NCBI GenBank assembly: GCA_027065245.1
Contig: JAMOOS010000306.1
Span: 1-6,458, forward strand
Reading direction: 5' to 3'
Source of the DNA: Desulfuromonadaceae bacterium
GTDB taxonomy: Bacteria; Desulfobacterota; Desulfuromonadia; Desulfuromonadales; Desulfuromonadaceae
Length of the DNA stretch: 6,458 nucleotides
Shown one piece after another: positions 5,871 through 6,458 of this stretch. The translations under genes were made by a program, and so were the position numbers. Below the pieces are notes generated by a model. That model ran no database searches, had not been told where the DNA came from, and worked only from the letters and a program-made list of their open reading frames with translations. Position 1 is the stretch's first letter, and each line of letters starts with the position of its first letter.

Positions 5871-6458
5871 TACTGCTGGTCTCTAACAATAATCGGTATG
5901 CTCACCATATTTGCAACCGGGGTGTAAATATCCACATCCTGCGCTGGGGTATGAATAGAAATAATGAGGGAATATCTCGTTTTTCGTTCCCATCGGCCTA
6001 TCCAAGGCCGTTCCCGCCACCAGCCAATGACCGGATATACTCCGACCATATTGCATGTCGCCAAATCAGCGGCCGTTCCCTGCCATATATCTGAATGGAT
6101 CGAGCCCTGGTCTCTCCCGTTGGAACCAATCCGCCAGCGTTCACTTCCGCTGCTTGAGTCAGGCTTTTCACCATCTTCTCTTGCCGCGGCGTTGAGTCGC
6201 TGAAGGAATGTATCACGGTCTTCGCCGACATTATTCAAGTCAAAACGCAACGCATGAGACGCATAACGGTACCGGTCTTTCCAGCCGACTTCGCCTGGCC
6301 CCGGTATCCAGTACGGTCACAGCCACGGCGGGATCTTCAGATACTGACAGGCGAAAGCGCAGTTCTTTCACCCACTTGATCTGGTCTTTGTTGTTCAGTC
6401 CAAGGAAGAAGTGGGCCGTCTCCTTGGCACGCCTGAATTCTGCGATTTCAGGACTGGA
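5870..6458 (-). pseudogene. Remnant of S8 (subtilisin-like) serine peptidase, active-site core deleted
   Basis: At the right edge a frame enters with 'AEFRRAKETAHFFLGLNN' then 'VSEDPAVAVTVLDTG', where the D of DTG (6308-6306) is the subtilase catalytic Asp. That frame ends at TGA 6242-6240. A second frame takes over near 6300 with 'GPGEVGWKDRYRYASHALRF', 'RWRIGSNGRDQGSIHSDIW', 'GTAADLA', 'GVYPVIGWWRERPWIGRW', 'RYSLIISIHTP' and 'DIYTPVANMVSIPI', ending at TAA 5872-5870. This is the C-terminal region of the same large S8 peptidase family. The catalytic His and Ser segments that belong between are missing, so a single internal deletion with loss of frame explains both halves, and no peptidase activity is expected. 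The gene's 5' end lies outside the window. Members of this family are often paired with an AAA ATPase gene (known context, not visible here). The next gene starts on the stop codon. Confidence 0.8.

Overview
The window reads almost entirely on the minus strand. It joins a block of conserved housekeeping genes (left) to part of a restriction/defence locus (right). The rlmL-type 23S rRNA methyltransferase, the SlyD-like FKBP and the TrpH/RNase AM-like PHP phosphoesterase all look proteobacterial, most likely gammaproteobacterial. The housekeeping part is visibly GC-rich. Genus or species cannot be named from this sequence.

Layout in transcription order, from high to low coordinates. (a) 6458-5870: remnant of an S8 (subtilisin-like) peptidase gene that enters from beyond the right edge. 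It keeps the stretch up to the catalytic Asp (DTG) and the family C-terminus, but the middle with the catalytic His and Ser is missing and the two ends are in different frames. (b) 5870-5572: remnant of an ATP-binding/AlbA_2-type regulator with an 'IFVSSVQKEL' N-terminus. Only the first ~24 codons and the C-terminal winged helix remain, again out of frame. Its start overlaps the S8 stop (TAATG). (c) 5571-5478: a short spacer with a 32-bp imperfect direct repeat (57-bp offset) flanking a perfect 8-bp hairpin. (d) 5477-2229: a full-length type I restriction endonuclease subunit HsdR with intact nuclease and helicase motifs. (e) 2228-1998: a gene-free stretch at the seam between the two blocks. 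(f) 1997-1134 PHP phosphoesterase, 1098-664 FKBP isomerase and 648-1 rlmL (cut by the left edge), with gaps of 35 and 15 bp, probably one operon.

How it fits together: HsdR is the translocating and cutting subunit of a type I restriction-modification complex and needs HsdM and HsdS, neither of which is in the window. Genes like the two broken ones are known to accompany type I restriction loci. Here they look like decayed accessory defence genes whose middles were deleted while their borders, and the order S8 peptidase - ATP-binding regulator - hsdR, survived. The three left-hand genes concern RNA turnover, protein folding and ribosome modification and have no evident link to the defence genes. 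I found no RNA gene, CRISPR array, insertion sequence or convincing terminator. The most notable signal is the paired internal deletions, not an intact new system.
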